64,000 nucleotides of DNA from Flagellimonas oceani (GCF_011068285.1 NZ_CP049616.1:3988001-4052000), one strand, 5' to 3'; shown: positions 42,636 through 51,354, counted from the first letter of the stretch. Program-made: numbers and translations. Notes: generated from the letters alone by a model not told the origin.

Positions 42636-43220
42636 ATGCAAGAGTTTTTATTTTACATCAAATTGGGGCTTAGCCATGTGTTGGATTTTGGGGCCTACGA
42701 CCACATTTTATTCCTATCGGCCCTGGCAATTCCGTTCACTTTTAAAAGTTGGAGGCGGGTACTGATCTTGGCAACCATTTTTACCATTGCGCATTGTACC
42801 TCCTTGGCACTGTCCGTTTACGAGGTCGCTACGGTAGATGTTGGTCTTATCGAGTTTTTGATACCCGTGACCATTGTACTTACGGCCCTGTTCAATTTTG
42901 CTTACGTATTCAAGGAATCTTTGGACATAGGTCTATTTCTACATGTTTTGGCCACAGCTTTTTTTGGGTTGATACACGGTTTTGGGTTTTCCAACTATTT
43001 TAAGATGTTAATGGCAGAGGAGGAGGATAAGATCACACCGTTATTGGGTTTTGCAACAGGAATAGAGCTGTCGCAAGTAACCATTATACTTGTGGTTTTG
43101 GCCATCGCCTATGCGGTCTTGAACCTGTTTAAGGTGAAACGGTCCATTTTTATTGCGATCGCCTCAATTTTGATCATTGCCATTACAATACCCCTGCTCA
43201 TAGCTACGTTCCCCATGTAG
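42636..43220 (+). CDS. HupE/UreJ-family membrane protein
   Basis: This 194-residue protein has about six membrane helices with the HupE/UreJ_2 signature: GLSHVLDFGAYDHILFL near 11-27, TIAHCTSLALSV near 52, and FFGLIHGFGFSNYFKML near 106-122. Conserved His and Asp residues in these helices may bind a transition metal; HupE relatives have been linked to nickel or cobalt uptake. It follows the TerB-DnaJ gene by 10 bases. No hydrogenase or urease gene is nearby, so the substrate is open. Confidence 0.87.
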   Translation: MQEFLFYIKLGLSHVLDFGAYDHILFLSALAIPFTFKSWRRVLILATIFTIAHCTSLALSVYEVATVDVGLIEFLIPVTIVLTALFNFAYVFKESLDIGLFLHVLATAFFGLIHGFGFSNYFKMLMAEEEDKITPLLGFATGIELSQVTIILVVLAIAYAVLNLFKVKRSIFIAIASILIIAITIPLLIATFPM

Positions 43221-43305
43221 GACCTTCGTTAAATTTTATTCAATAAGGTTGTAAGGCTCTATCAAAGCAGGTATATTTATTTAATTATCAGCGTTTTTTG
43301 GATTT

Positions 43306-43743
43306 ATGAAGGCGAGCAAACAAGAAAAGTACGACAAGGCCTATTTACGGATGGCCCAAGAATGGGGAAAATTATCATATTGTAAAAGACGACAGGTCGG
43401 TGCGATCATCGTCAAGGACAGGATGATCATTTCCGACGGATACAATGGCACCCCAACGGGTTTTGAAAATTTTTGTGAAGACGAAGAAGGTTACACCAAA
43501 TGGTACGTGCTCCATGCAGAGGCAAATGCCATTCTTAAAGTAGCCTCATCGACCCAATCCTGCGAAGGTGCAACATTGTACATCACGTTGTCCCCATGTA
43601 GGGAGTGCAGCAAGCTCGTTCACCAAGCTGGCATAAAACGTGTGGTATACCAGAGTGCGTACAAAGACGACTCTGGATTAAAATTTCTGGAAAGGGCAGG
43701 AGTTGAAATCGTACATATGCCCGTTTTGGAAGAAATGGTTTAA
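43306..43743 (+). CDS. dCMP deaminase-family protein (ComEB-like)
   Basis: This 145-residue protein is a zinc-dependent cytidine deaminase-fold enzyme. The motif LHAEANAIL near 68-76 gives the zinc histidine and catalytic glutamate; LSPCRECSKLVHQAGIKRVV near 96-115 gives the two zinc cysteines. The length and RRQVGAIIVKD near 27-37 fit dCMP deaminase, which makes dUMP for thymidylate. It precedes the S41 protease by 15 bases. Confidence 0.92.
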   Translation: MKASKQEKYDKAYLRMAQEWGKLSYCKRRQVGAIIVKDRMIISDGYNGTPTGFENFCEDEEGYTKWYVLHAEANAILKVASSTQSCEGATLYITLSPCRECSKLVHQAGIKRVVYQSAYKDDSGLKFLERAGVEIVHMPVLEEMV

Positions 43744-43758
43744 AACCATAATTGCTAT

Positions 43759-45387
43759 ATGAAGAAAATCAAAGGATATATTTGGCCCACGTTACTTGCT
43801 TTAGCGGTGGCCGTCGGTATTTTTATAGGAGGCAAGCTTCATTTTAACGATTCCCCCGAAAAGCTTTTCTCCACCAATTCCAAAAAGGACAAGCTCAACC
43901 GGCTTATCGATTATATCGACTATGAGTATGTGGACGATGTGGATACCGATAGCATCGTGGATGTTACCGTGAACAATATTTTGGGCAAATTGGACCCTCA
44001 TTCCGTGTATATCCCAAAAGATGAAATGAAGGATGTTGCCGAAAGCATGAAAGGTGATTTTGCAGGTATCGGAGTGAGCTTTTATATGTACCGTGACACC
44101 ATTACGGTGATCAGGACCATTAAAAATGGACCAAGTTACATCAGCGGGATAAAACCGGGCGACCGCATTCTTATGGCGGACAAGGATACGCTTTACGGCA
44201 GAAGCATAGTAAATGACGAAGTCGTGTCCACCCTAAAGGGAAAAATAGGGACCAAGGTCAACTTAAAGGTATACAGGAAGACGGAAGATAAAATGATGGA
44301 CATTGCCGTGGTCAGGGACAAGGTTCCCATTAGAAGCGTGGATGCCTACTATATGCTGACCAAGGACATGGGCTACATCAAAATAAACCGTTTTGCCGAG
44401 TCCACTTTTGATGAGTTCAAGGACGCACTCCGTAAACTAAAGTTGCGCGGTGCAGAAAAGTTGACGTTGGACCTACGGGACAATCCCGGGGGCTATTTGG
44501 GCATTGCCGAAAAATTGGCGGATGAATTTTTGGGCGATGATAAGTTGATTCTCTTTACCAAGAACAAAAAAGGAAGGATCAAAAAAGCGTATGCCACCAA
44601 AAAGGGAGATTTTGAGGATAAACAAGTATATGTGCTTATCAACGAACGTTCCGCATCTGCCAGCGAAATCATCGCAGGGGCATTGCAGGACAACGATATC
44701 GGTACCATTGTTGGGCGCCGTTCCTTTGGAAAGGGCTTGGTGCAGCGCGAAATGGATCTGGGGGATGGGTCCGCGGTCCGGCTGACCGTTTCCAGATACT
44801 ATACTCCCACGGGACGTTCCATCCAAAAATCCTATAAAGATGGCAACCACGATTATTACCAACGTTTTATGGAACGCTACGCAAGTGGCGAACTAACTTC
44901 CGCGGACAGCATAAAGGTGGCCGATTCCCTGAGATTTGTGACTCCCAAGGGCAAGGTGGTTTATGGAGGCGGCGGAATAATTCCGGATGTTTTTGTTCCG
45001 ATCGGCAACAATCAAGAGGAGGCTATCGAAAGTATGGACGACACGTATCAATTCTTTGCCCGATTTGTGTTCGAACATCTGGAAAAGGACCGGACAATGT
45101 ACGATGGTTACGATCAGAACCAATTTTTGGACGAGTTCCAAGTGGACGACATCCTTTTTGATAATTTTATCCAATTTGTGCTGGATCGAAAGGTCAAGCT
45201 GGATTTCTACGCATACGAGGGTAAGATAAAGGCCTACCTTAAGGCAAATATTGCCGAGCAATTGTTCTCTCCAAATTTATCTGCCCAGATAAAAGGCGAC
45301 TATGATTCAATGCTGGAGAAGGTCAAGGAATTGGACAAGGCCGATATAGACCAGTCCCAACTAGGTGTAATCAAGATGAAGCCTTGA
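43759..45387 (+). CDS. S41 C-terminal-processing peptidase
   Basis: This 542-residue protein has an N-terminal membrane anchor (about 7-25) and is predicted to be periplasmic. A PDZ domain (about 95-180, with ISGIKPGDRILMADKDTL) precedes the tail-specific protease domain, with the nucleophile in NERSASASEIIAGALQDNDI near 294-313 and the catalytic lysine in RRSFGKGLVQ near 319-328. Such CtpA/Prc proteins degrade or trim envelope proteins. It follows the deaminase and ends 1 base before the convergent small membrane gene. Confidence 0.95.
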   Translation: MKKIKGYIWPTLLALAVAVGIFIGGKLHFNDSPEKLFSTNSKKDKLNRLIDYIDYEYVDDVDTDSIVDVTVNNILGKLDPHSVYIPKDEMKDVAESMKGDFAGIGVSFYMYRDTITVIRTIKNGPSYISGIKPGDRILMADKDTLYGRSIVNDEVVSTLKGKIGTKVNLKVYRKTEDKMMDIAVVRDKVPIRSVDAYYMLTKDMGYIKINRFAESTFDEFKDALRKLKLRGAEKLTLDLRDNPGGYLGIAEKLADEFLGDDKLILFTKNKKGRIKKAYATKKGDFEDKQVYVLINERSASASEIIAGALQDNDIGTIVGRRSFGKGLVQREMDLGDGSAVRLTVSRYYTPTGRSIQKSYKDGNHDYYQRFMERYASGELTSADSIKVADSLRFVTPKGKVVYGGGGIIPDVFVPIGNNQEEAIESMDDTYQFFARFVFEHLEKDRTMYDGYDQNQFLDEFQVDDILFDNFIQFVLDRKVKLDFYAYEGKIKAYLKANIAEQLFSPNLSAQIKGDYDSMLEKVKELDKADIDQSQLGVIKMKP

Positions 45388-45388
45388 T

Positions 45389-45589
45389 CTAGTCCTTCAA
45401 CTTTTTGTCTATTTTTTTTGATGTCATAAAAATCAGCATCAATACAATAGCGCTCAAGGAGGCCACAATGCCGATCAGCGCAATGGTGCTGTCCCCTTGT
45501 ATCGGGTTTTCAAAATCCACCAAGGTTACGTTGTAGGCGATAAGGCCCAATGCGAGTATGATTAAAACTATAGCAAATGTCTTGTTCAT
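45389..45589 (-). CDS. small two-helix membrane protein
   Basis: This 66-residue protein has two membrane helices (about 5-24 and 36-56) separated by a short polar loop (DFENPIQGDS) and ends in a lysine-rich tail (MTSKKIDKKLKD). I do not know the family. It starts 9 bases after the MarC gene on the same strand and is probably co-transcribed with it. A function as an accessory membrane peptide is possible. Confidence 0.75.
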   Translation of the reverse strand: MNKTFAIVLIILALGLIAYNVTLVDFENPIQGDSTIALIGIVASLSAIVLMLIFMTSKKIDKKLKD

Positions 45590-45598
45590 ATCAATGTT

Positions 45599-46183
45599 TT
45601 AAGCAGCGTGCGACAGTAGCCCGTTTACATTGGTCACAAAAAGTTTTACGGCTATCGCCATAAGGATCACTCCAAATACTTTGCGGATAATGTTGAGTCC
45701 GTTCTTTCCCAATATCCGTTCAATCCGGGCACTGGATTTAAGCACGATGTACACAAAGATAACGTTTATAATAATGGCCACTATAATGTTCTCCACATGG
45801 TATTCTGCCCTCAAGGACAAAATAGAGGTAAGGGTACCCGCACCTGCGATCAATGGAAATGCGATCGGGACAATGGAAGCGGTCTCCGGTTCATCGTCCT
45901 TGTAGAGCGAGATTCCCAAGATCATTTCAATGGCGAGGAAAAAGATGATAAAGGCCCCGGCGACAGCAAAGGAGTTAACATCGATGCCGATCAAGGAAAG
46001 AATGCTTTCGCCGACGAACAAAAAGGCGATCATGATCGAAATGGCCACAATGGATGCCTTTTCGGATTGTACATGCCCTACCTTCTTGCGAAGGGACAGT
46101 ATAATCGGGATGCTCCCCAAAATATCGATTACGGCAAACAATACCATCCCGGCGGTCGCTATCTCCTTAAAGTTAAAATTCAT
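45599..46183 (-). CDS. MarC-family integral membrane protein
   Basis: From the ATG at 46183 the protein has 194 residues; eight extra codons upstream are possible but unlikely. Six membrane helices match the MarC/UPF0056 pattern (GMVLFAVIDILGSIPIILSL near 11-30, VAGAFIIFFLAIEMILG, and PLIAGAGTLTSILSL near 112-126). MarC proteins were once tied to antibiotic resistance, but their role is uncertain. It precedes the small membrane gene. Confidence 0.9.
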   Translation of the reverse strand: MNFNFKEIATAGMVLFAVIDILGSIPIILSLRKKVGHVQSEKASIVAISIMIAFLFVGESILSLIGIDVNSFAVAGAFIIFFLAIEMILGISLYKDDEPETASIVPIAFPLIAGAGTLTSILSLRAEYHVENIIVAIIINVIFVYIVLKSSARIERILGKNGLNIIRKVFGVILMAIAVKLFVTNVNGLLSHAA

Positions 46184-46276
46184 GGCGTCAATTTTTTTGG
46201 ACGGCAAATTTACGGGTAAAAAAGACTTTTGGATGACATAAAATGTTTATAAATCATCAATTTTTTGGTTTTGATT

Positions 46277-46284
46277 TACCTTTG
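46277..46284 (+). promoter_or_regulatory. candidate -10 element for the DUF3109 gene
   Basis: TACCTTTG is a full match to the Bacteroidota -10 element, 22 bases before the ATG at 46306. The -33 TTG is not clearly at ideal spacing. Confidence 0.5.
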
Positions 46285-46305
46285 CCAAAAAAATAAGGCG
46301 AAACC

Positions 46306-46875
46306 ATGTTCCAGATAGGAAAAACCATTGTATCCGAAGAGATACTGGAAAACGATTTTGTGTGCAACTTAAATGCTTGTAAGGGTGCCTGTTGTGTTGG
46401 AGGGGAATATGGTGCCCCATTGGAGGATTCCGAGACCGATAGGCTGCTCAATATTTATGATGAGGTTAAACCCTTTTTGCGTCCCGAAGGCATAGCCGCC
46501 ATTGAAGAGCACGGAGTGTTTGTAAAGGGAGAGGACGGGGAATGGGAAACCCCTTTGGTGAACAATAATGAATGTGCCTATGTGATTTTCTCGGACGATG
46601 GCATAGCCAAATGTGGCCTGGAAGCTGCCTATGAGGCCGGCGCAACCAAATGGAAAAAGCCCATATCGTGCTATTTGTACCCGGTTCGCACAAGGGAGTA
46701 TTCAGAGTTTACGGCGGTCAATTACCACAAATGGGAAATCTGCGATCCGGCCTGCTCTTTGGGCAAGGAACTAAAGGTGCCCATATATAAGTTTGTAAAG
46801 GATGCGCTCATCAAAAAGTTTGGAAAGGCTTGGTACCAAGAATTGGAGCAAGTGGCCTCGGAAAGCTCTAAATAG
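46306..46875 (+). CDS. DUF3109 cysteine-cluster protein
   Basis: This 189-residue cytoplasmic protein matches DUF3109 (YkgJ-like): CNLNACKGACCVGGEYGAPL near 20-39 and PISCYLYPVRTREYS near 122-136, with more cysteines in NNNECAYV, AKCGLEA and ICDPACSLG. The eight conserved cysteines suggest a zinc or iron-sulfur site. The biochemical role is not established. Its 3' end overlaps the convergent TPR kinase gene by eight bases. Confidence 0.9.
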   Translation: MFQIGKTIVSEEILENDFVCNLNACKGACCVGGEYGAPLEDSETDRLLNIYDEVKPFLRPEGIAAIEEHGVFVKGEDGEWETPLVNNNECAYVIFSDDGIAKCGLEAAYEAGATKWKKPISCYLYPVRTREYSEFTAVNYHKWEICDPACSLGKELKVPIYKFVKDALIKKFGKAWYQELEQVASESSK

Positions 46876-48835
46876 TGGGTATGTCCAGCACTACTTTGGT
46901 GCCAATAGGGTCTCCGTTCTCATCGAAAAGGTCCAAAATATCCACATCAAATTTATTCTGGTAGTCCTTGGCAAAATTGGCCAATCGTTCCTTGGTGATA
47001 CGAATGCCCAGGGACTTCTTTTTTAGTACCCGGTTTTCTTTGTTCAGTTCGGCCATGGTACGTCCCACCCCGTTGTCCACAATTTCAATGGTCACATGTC
47101 CCCTGTCCTTGTGCTTCACATTGATCTGTATTTTTTTCTCGCCCTCTTTTGGGGAGAGCCCGTGCCACAGGGAGTTTTCCAAGAAAGGCTGCAGTGTCAA
47201 AGAAGGGATTTTGATATTGTCAATATTGATACCTTCCTCCACTTCGATTTTAAAATCTATTTCGTTGGAGAAGCGGATGTTTTCAATGTTCATGTACAAT
47301 TCCATGGTGCCCAGTTCTTCTGCCAGCGGAATCTCTTTTAGGGACGATGCTTCCAGAATTTTACGGACGAGCTTGGAAAATTTGTTCAGGTAATGAACGG
47401 CATTTTTTTGCTCATTGTTTATAATATATAGCTTTATGGAGTTTAGGGAGTTGAACAGGAAATGCGGGTTCATTTGGCTGCGCAGCATCTGTTGCTCCAA
47501 GGTAAGCACCCTCTTTTCGTTCTTGCTCTGGTATTGTCTGTAAAGAATATAGAGTATGGAAGATATCAACCCAACGATCAAGGCACTGACCAAAAGGGTC
47601 GTCTGGTTTTTCTTGAGCCGTAGTCGAACAATTTCATTTTCCTTGGCCAAAACGGCGATTTGATTGTTTTTTTTGTCGTTTTCGTACTTTATGATAACGT
47701 CGTTCATGTACCGTAGGTTGGTAGCGCTGGAAATCTGCTTGTCGTACTCGTCAGCTTTTTTATAGAATTCGTAGGCGCTCTTAAAATCTCCCTTGGCATT
47801 TTCCAAGTCCGACATTTTCTCATACCCGTACAAGATGGTGCTCGGAATGTTTCGGTTTTGTGCCATTTGCAGCCCTTCCATAATGTGGTCCTCTGCTTCT
47901 TGGTACTCGCCCAGTTTGGTGTGGGCCCAACCCGAATTGATATAGATGACCGAAGCCATTGAAAGGTCGCCTATCTTTTTGGATTCATCCATCAGGGGTT
48001 CCAAAAGTACAAGGGCCAGGTATGGCATATCTTGTTTTAGGTAGATTTGGGCAAGGCTGTTCTTGCAGATCACGCGCCCAATGTCCGACCCGATCTCTTC
48101 GTTGTAGGCCAGGGACTTTCGGTAGTTTTCCAAGGCAGCTTCCAAATCGCCCTTTTCCTCTAGGCAATGTCCAATGTTTTGATGGTTGATGGCCAAGCCC
48201 AATTTGTTTCCGAGTTCCTCTTCCAGTTTAAGGGCCCTTCGGAACTGTAATATGGCCAGATCATACTGTTCCAAGGTTTGGTAGAGGTTCCCAATACCAT
48301 TCAAGGAAACATTGATGCTCCTTTTGATATGATGGGAGGGATCTTCTACCTGTTCGGCCAGCTCAAGTGCCTTTTGATGAAAGTCCAAGGCGGTTTTAAT
48401 GGCGTCTGTACGCCTATAGACCACACCGAGCATATTGAGGCTAAGAATCCTAAAATCGGTATTGCCTGCTTCTTCTGAGACTTTGAGTGCTTGTTCGTGC
48501 AGTTTTACGGCCTTATCATATTGTGATATGTTCCGGTATTTCATCCCCAACATGTTCAATGCATAGGATTTCCCCTCCAGATACTCGTTTTTTTCGCTCA
48601 AATCGGCAAAATACCTTAAAAGTGTTGTATCCCTTTTTTCGGAAGAGAGTTCCCCATCGAGAGATTCGTATGTCTTGGATCTGAGCTGTACCAAAGTCTC
48701 GGCTTTGTCCACAAACTCTTCTGAAATTTTTTGTGCCTGTAAAGTGCTTAAAAAAGAAAACAGCAACAAGGTTAATAGAGAACCGGTTCGTACTCGATGT
48801 AGGTTTTCAATAAGGAGGAACTTTACGATAGGCAC
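46868..48835 (-). CDS. TPR-containing LytS-like sensor histidine kinase
   Basis: This 655-residue protein starts at a GTG at 48835 and has a signal or membrane segment (about 17-35). The extracytoplasmic part (about 50-370) is made of tetratricopeptide repeats (for example ALKVSEEAGNTDFRILSLNM). A membrane helix near 405-425 leads to a His_kinase domain of the LytS/YehU type with QQMLRSQMNPHFLFNSLNSI (H near 462) and a late ATPase G-box region. It lies 15 bases after the LytTR regulator gene and is its probable partner. Confidence 0.9.
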   Translation of the reverse strand: MPIVKFLLIENLHRVRTGSLLTLLLFSFLSTLQAQKISEEFVDKAETLVQLRSKTYESLDGELSSEKRDTTLLRYFADLSEKNEYLEGKSYALNMLGMKYRNISQYDKAVKLHEQALKVSEEAGNTDFRILSLNMLGVVYRRTDAIKTALDFHQKALELAEQVEDPSHHIKRSINVSLNGIGNLYQTLEQYDLAILQFRRALKLEEELGNKLGLAINHQNIGHCLEEKGDLEAALENYRKSLAYNEEIGSDIGRVICKNSLAQIYLKQDMPYLALVLLEPLMDESKKIGDLSMASVIYINSGWAHTKLGEYQEAEDHIMEGLQMAQNRNIPSTILYGYEKMSDLENAKGDFKSAYEFYKKADEYDKQISSATNLRYMNDVIIKYENDKKNNQIAVLAKENEIVRLRLKKNQTTLLVSALIVGLISSILYILYRQYQSKNEKRVLTLEQQMLRSQMNPHFLFNSLNSIKLYIINNEQKNAVHYLNKFSKLVRKILEASSLKEIPLAEELGTMELYMNIENIRFSNEIDFKIEVEEGINIDNIKIPSLTLQPFLENSLWHGLSPKEGEKKIQINVKHKDRGHVTIEIVDNGVGRTMAELNKENRVLKKKSLGIRITKERLANFAKDYQNKFDVDILDLFDENGDPIGTKVVLDIPTI

Positions 48836-48850
48836 GGGAACATTACGGGA

Positions 48851-49585
48851 TTATAGCATATCCAAAAAGTCGGATTTTTTTTGCCGGGAGACTGGTATTC
48901 TATGATTGGATTCCAAAACCACATAACCATCGGTTTTAAGGAATTCCTTTATTTTATTTAGATTGATGATGTAGGAATTATGGATTCTGAAAAAACTGCT
49001 TTCCGGTAAAAGGGCATTTACTTCCTTTAGTTTTTTGGTGAGAAGGATTTTTTGGCCATCCTTTAAAAAAATGGTACTGTAGTTTCCGTCCGATTCCGCA
49101 TACAGGATTTCATCACTGTTCAAAAACACCAACTTGCCATCCGTATTGATGGTTATTTTTTTGCTCTGCGACTCTGAATTAAAGTTAAGCAGAATTTTTT
49201 CCAACCGCTCAACGGTCAGATTCTTGGCGTTGAACTTTTTTATTTTGGCTATGGTCTCTTCCAGATCGTCGGAGTCTATGGGCTTGAGCAAGTAGTCGAT
49301 GGCCTCGTTCTTTAGGGCTTGGAGGGCATACTGGTTGTAAGCTGTTGTTATGACCACGGGAAAATCCTTGTTTTTTAGGTTTTTTATAAACTGGAACCCG
49401 TCCATGGCGGGCATTTCAATATCCAAGAACAAACAATCGGGCGTGTTCTTTTCCAAATAGTCCAAAGCTTCCCTGGCATCGGTAAAAGATGCGATAATAT
49501 CCACTTCGTCGCTCAAGTTGGTAAGTTCCCAGCTCAAGCTTTGTAGGGCTTTTATTTCGTCATCGACTATTACGGCTTCTAGCAT
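48851..49585 (-). CDS. LytTR-family response regulator
   Basis: This 244-residue protein has a receiver domain with the acidic pair VDDE at 7-10, the phosphorylatable Asp55 (CLFLDIEMPAMDG) and the conserved Lys near 101 in YLLKPIDSDD. A LytTR DNA-binding domain follows (about 140-244), with SDEILYAESDGNYSTIFLKD and FFRIHNSYIINLNKIKEF. LytTR proteins bind direct repeats spaced one or two helical turns and often sit in loops with LytS-like kinases. Candidate targets in this window are the phased repeats at 35.5, 37.5 and 49.8 kb. It is upstream of the kinase gene. Confidence 0.93.
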   Translation of the reverse strand: MLEAVIVDDEIKALQSLSWELTNLSDEVDIIASFTDAREALDYLEKNTPDCLFLDIEMPAMDGFQFIKNLKNKDFPVVITTAYNQYALQALKNEAIDYLLKPIDSDDLEETIAKIKKFNAKNLTVERLEKILLNFNSESQSKKITINTDGKLVFLNSDEILYAESDGNYSTIFLKDGQKILLTKKLKEVNALLPESSFFRIHNSYIINLNKIKEFLKTDGYVVLESNHRIPVSRQKKSDFLDML

Positions 49586-49765
49586 AATCTAATATAGGTT
49601 ATACCAAAATTAGAATTATTCTTTACATGGCAATAAAATTATGTGTTAATGGATATTTAGCACGTATAACTGGTATAAAAAGGGAAATCAGGTGAAAATT
49701 ACCAGGTTTTTTAAGCTTTGAACAAATGTTTAAAGAAATCGAAAGCTGCTTGCCCCGACCCAAAA

Positions 49766-49828
49766 ACCAATTATACATAAAACAGAACAGTTTATACATA
49801 GACACCATATGAGTGGAATTTAGTTGTC
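49766..49828 (+). promoter_or_regulatory. direct repeat pair and possible promoter of the 39-codon ORF
   Basis: ACCAATTATACATAAA (from 49766) and ACAGTTTATACATAGA (from 49787) match at 12 of 16 positions with a 21-base pitch. The second fits the LytTR box consensus recalled as (T/A)(A/C)(C/A)GTTN(A/G)(T/G). TAGTTGTC at 49821-49828 sits at the same 34-base distance as the -10 elements of the collagen-like genes, but matches TAnnTTTG only partly. Confidence 0.5.
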
Positions 49829-49878
49829 TATATTCGGCATGTCAAAAATAAAAGGACACTCTTTTAATAGCCATAACA

Positions 49879-49998
49879 ATGAAGAAATGTGCAATATTGT
49901 TTTTGATTTTGGTAGTGGCTCTGTTTTTTGCCGCGTTATCAGAAAGGAACAACACCCAATTGGGATCTGATTGGAACAAAGTTGTTGCGAGGAAATAG
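49879..49998 (+). CDS. candidate 39-residue small membrane protein
   Basis: This short ORF encodes a 39-residue peptide with a Lys-rich start, a hydrophobic helix (about 5-20, CAILFLILVVALFFAAL) and a polar tail (SERNNTQLGSDWNKVVARK). It starts with ATG 77 bases after the second repeat box, and a strong plus-strand terminator lies downstream at 50233. It has the form of a leader or small membrane peptide. It has no family I recognise and might be a non-translated part of a small RNA. Confidence 0.4.
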   Translation: MKKCAILFLILVVALFFAALSERNNTQLGSDWNKVVARK

Positions 49999-50232
49999 CC
50001 TTGCAAGACCAGCTCTTAAAAATTTTGTATTACCAAATAATTGTACGGCCACGGCAACCAATCTTTTGATTGTATAAACCGCTTGCACAATTAACTTCGG
50101 TTTGGCCATAATCTGGATTTGATTTTAGGTTTCGGGGGAACTACCTAGGACGAAAAAGGATTTGTTGAGGCTCAATTGAAGCGGCCGTACTCTTTGGTAA
50201 TATTCGGCCTTTGGCCTGTTCATCATAAAAGC

Positions 50233-50278
50233 AAGACCAAGTAAACATACAACTGTGTTACTTGGTCTTTTGTTTTTT
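50233..50278 (+). terminator. strong intrinsic terminator of an unannotated plus-strand transcript
   Basis: AAGACCAAGTAA (50233-50244) pairs perfectly with TTACTTGGTCTT (50258-50269), followed by TTGTTTTTT. The 12-base stem implies an active transcript from the left, probably beginning near 49830. Confidence 0.85.
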
Positions 50279-50504
50279 ACAGATTTTGTAAGGTATTGCG
50301 CATAATATGGTTCCATTCCTAGATTTCAACACCTTATGTTAAAAACTTTGCGGCTGATTTTGCCGGTGGACCTTTAAAAACTCAGGGTAATTTTAAATCT
50401 TTGCCGTGTTGACTTAAGGACTCAATTGTGTAAATCCTACTTACTGAAAAGGATAGGATTTTAAAATTGTTTTTGAAAAATCTTCAACAAATTACTGTGC
50501 ATTG

Positions 50505-50628
50505 AATACAGCTATTGCTGTACTGCGTATACAGTTATTTTGTACCAAAAACGGTACAGGTGATAGTGTTTATTGATTTAATACCTCGGATAAGTTCACC
50601 CCACAAAAGAACATCCGAGGTATTTTTG
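50505..50628 (+). ncRNA. candidate structured RNA with terminal terminator
   Basis: Three hairpins are visible in order: TACAGC/GCTGTA around TATT (50507-50522), GTACC/GGTAC around AAAAAC (50542-50557) and the strong AATACCTCGGAT/ATCCGAGGTATT (50580-50591 and 50613-50624) followed by TTTTGT. A near-repeat of ATACAGCTATT occurs at 50506 and 50529. The stems look like a small RNA ending in an intrinsic terminator, but no promoter was identified and no family is recognised. Confidence 0.35.
50580..50628 (+). terminator. intrinsic terminator
   Basis: A perfect 12-base stem (AATACCTCGGAT and ATCCGAGGTATT) with a 21-base loop is followed by TTTTGT. No annotated gene ends here on the plus strand. 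Confidence 0.8.
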
Positions 50629-50645
50629 TATAGAGCGCATCACAT

Positions 50646-50676
50646 AAAAAAACCCCCAAGCATTTGGAGGTTTTTT
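50646..50676. terminator. bidirectional terminator after the gluconate-dehydrogenase-subunit gene
   Basis: AACCCCCAA and TTGGAGGTT (one mismatch) flank a 4-5-base loop and are bounded by A and T runs, 25 bases past the stop of the minus-strand gene at 50701. Confidence 0.7.
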
Positions 50677-50700
50677 AGTTTTATGGAATGTTATCTAGCC

Positions 50701-51354
50701 TTAGATAGACCAGGCTTTTCCGCCTGTCAAGGTTTCAAGGTCACCACAGCCGATGTATTCGCCGGGAATTGGTAAATAAGCCAATACTTCCTCACCAACA
50801 TATTCTGATGATTTATAGGCCCATGTGGCCAAGTCCCTTAAATCGTTGGCAAAAGAGAATCGGGCAATATCTTCGTCCAGGCTAGCCTTACCTCCTTGCA
50901 TAATAGCTTGCATATAGTTCATGATGGCTTCGGAATGTACTTTTTCCTCTTCATCCGAACGCTTTCTAAGATAGGCTTGCAATGCAGGCTCTATATCCGC
51001 AGCTTCGATATCCATTAAAGAATCTTTGCCCGAATCCAATAGGACCTTATCGTAGAACTTGTTCATTTTCATGACGACAAATTCTCTTTGGTTCAATGGC
51101 ATTACTTCGTCCAAATAGGCATCTATGAATGTATGGACGTTTACCTCGGTCGCAGAGGGCGTGTCCGTTTTAGGAAGAATCACATCCAACGTTTGGGCCA
51201 TGGCATATCCTTGTTCTTTGCTCAAGAAACTAGGTGTCCACTCCGCATATGCAGGCTTGTCCTTGCAACTTTGCAATAGCGATAACAATGTTGGCGTGGC
51301 CACGGCGTAACCGAAGGCCATCCCCATATTTTTAAGTGCTGATCTTCTTTCCAT
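50701..51354 (-). CDS. gluconate 2-dehydrogenase subunit 3-family protein
   Basis: This 217-residue protein starts with a twin-arginine leader (MERRSALKNMGMAFGYAVAT, with a downstream LQSC that could be a lipobox-like cleavage). The mature part (TPSFLSKEQGYAMAQTLDVI near 40-59 and a helical C-terminus) matches the PF13618 gluconate 2-dehydrogenase subunit 3. In such dehydrogenases this subunit carries the Tat signal and assists the FAD subunit. It overlaps the GMC gene by one base, so the two form a translational unit. Confidence 0.88.
   Translation of the reverse strand: MERRSALKNMGMAFGYAVATPTLLSLLQSCKDKPAYAEWTPSFLSKEQGYAMAQTLDVILPKTDTPSATEVNVHTFIDAYLDEVMPLNQREFVVMKMNKFYDKVLLDSGKDSLMDIEAADIEPALQAYLRKRSDEEEKVHSEAIMNYMQAIMQGGKASLDEDIARFSFANDLRDLATWAYKSSEYVGEEVLAYLPIPGEYIGCGDLETLTGGKAWSI

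Larger units (their letters stand above)
49586..50700. other. 1.1 kb intergenic region with terminators and a small ORF
   Basis: The region between the LytTR gene and the gluconate-dehydrogenase-subunit gene contains no long credible ORF. It holds a repeat pair with 21-base pitch (49766-49802), a 39-codon ORF (49879-49998), a strong plus-strand terminator (50233-50278), a structured segment with a second terminator (50505-50628) and a bidirectional terminator (50646-50676). The terminators imply one or two short plus-strand transcripts. Confidence 0.6.

Noticed and set aside
49623-49808. A 61-codon leftward open frame upstream of the LytTR gene
   Set aside because: It has no plausible protein character and would overlap the repeat pair; treated as non-coding.
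50172-50181. A single TCAATTGAAG word identical to the first repeat of the collagen-like promoter
   Set aside because: No partner repeat at 21 bases was found, and it lies inside the putative transcript.
50515-50775. An 86-codon open frame in the intergenic region
   Set aside because: It runs through two intrinsic terminators and has a TTG start and low-complexity content.
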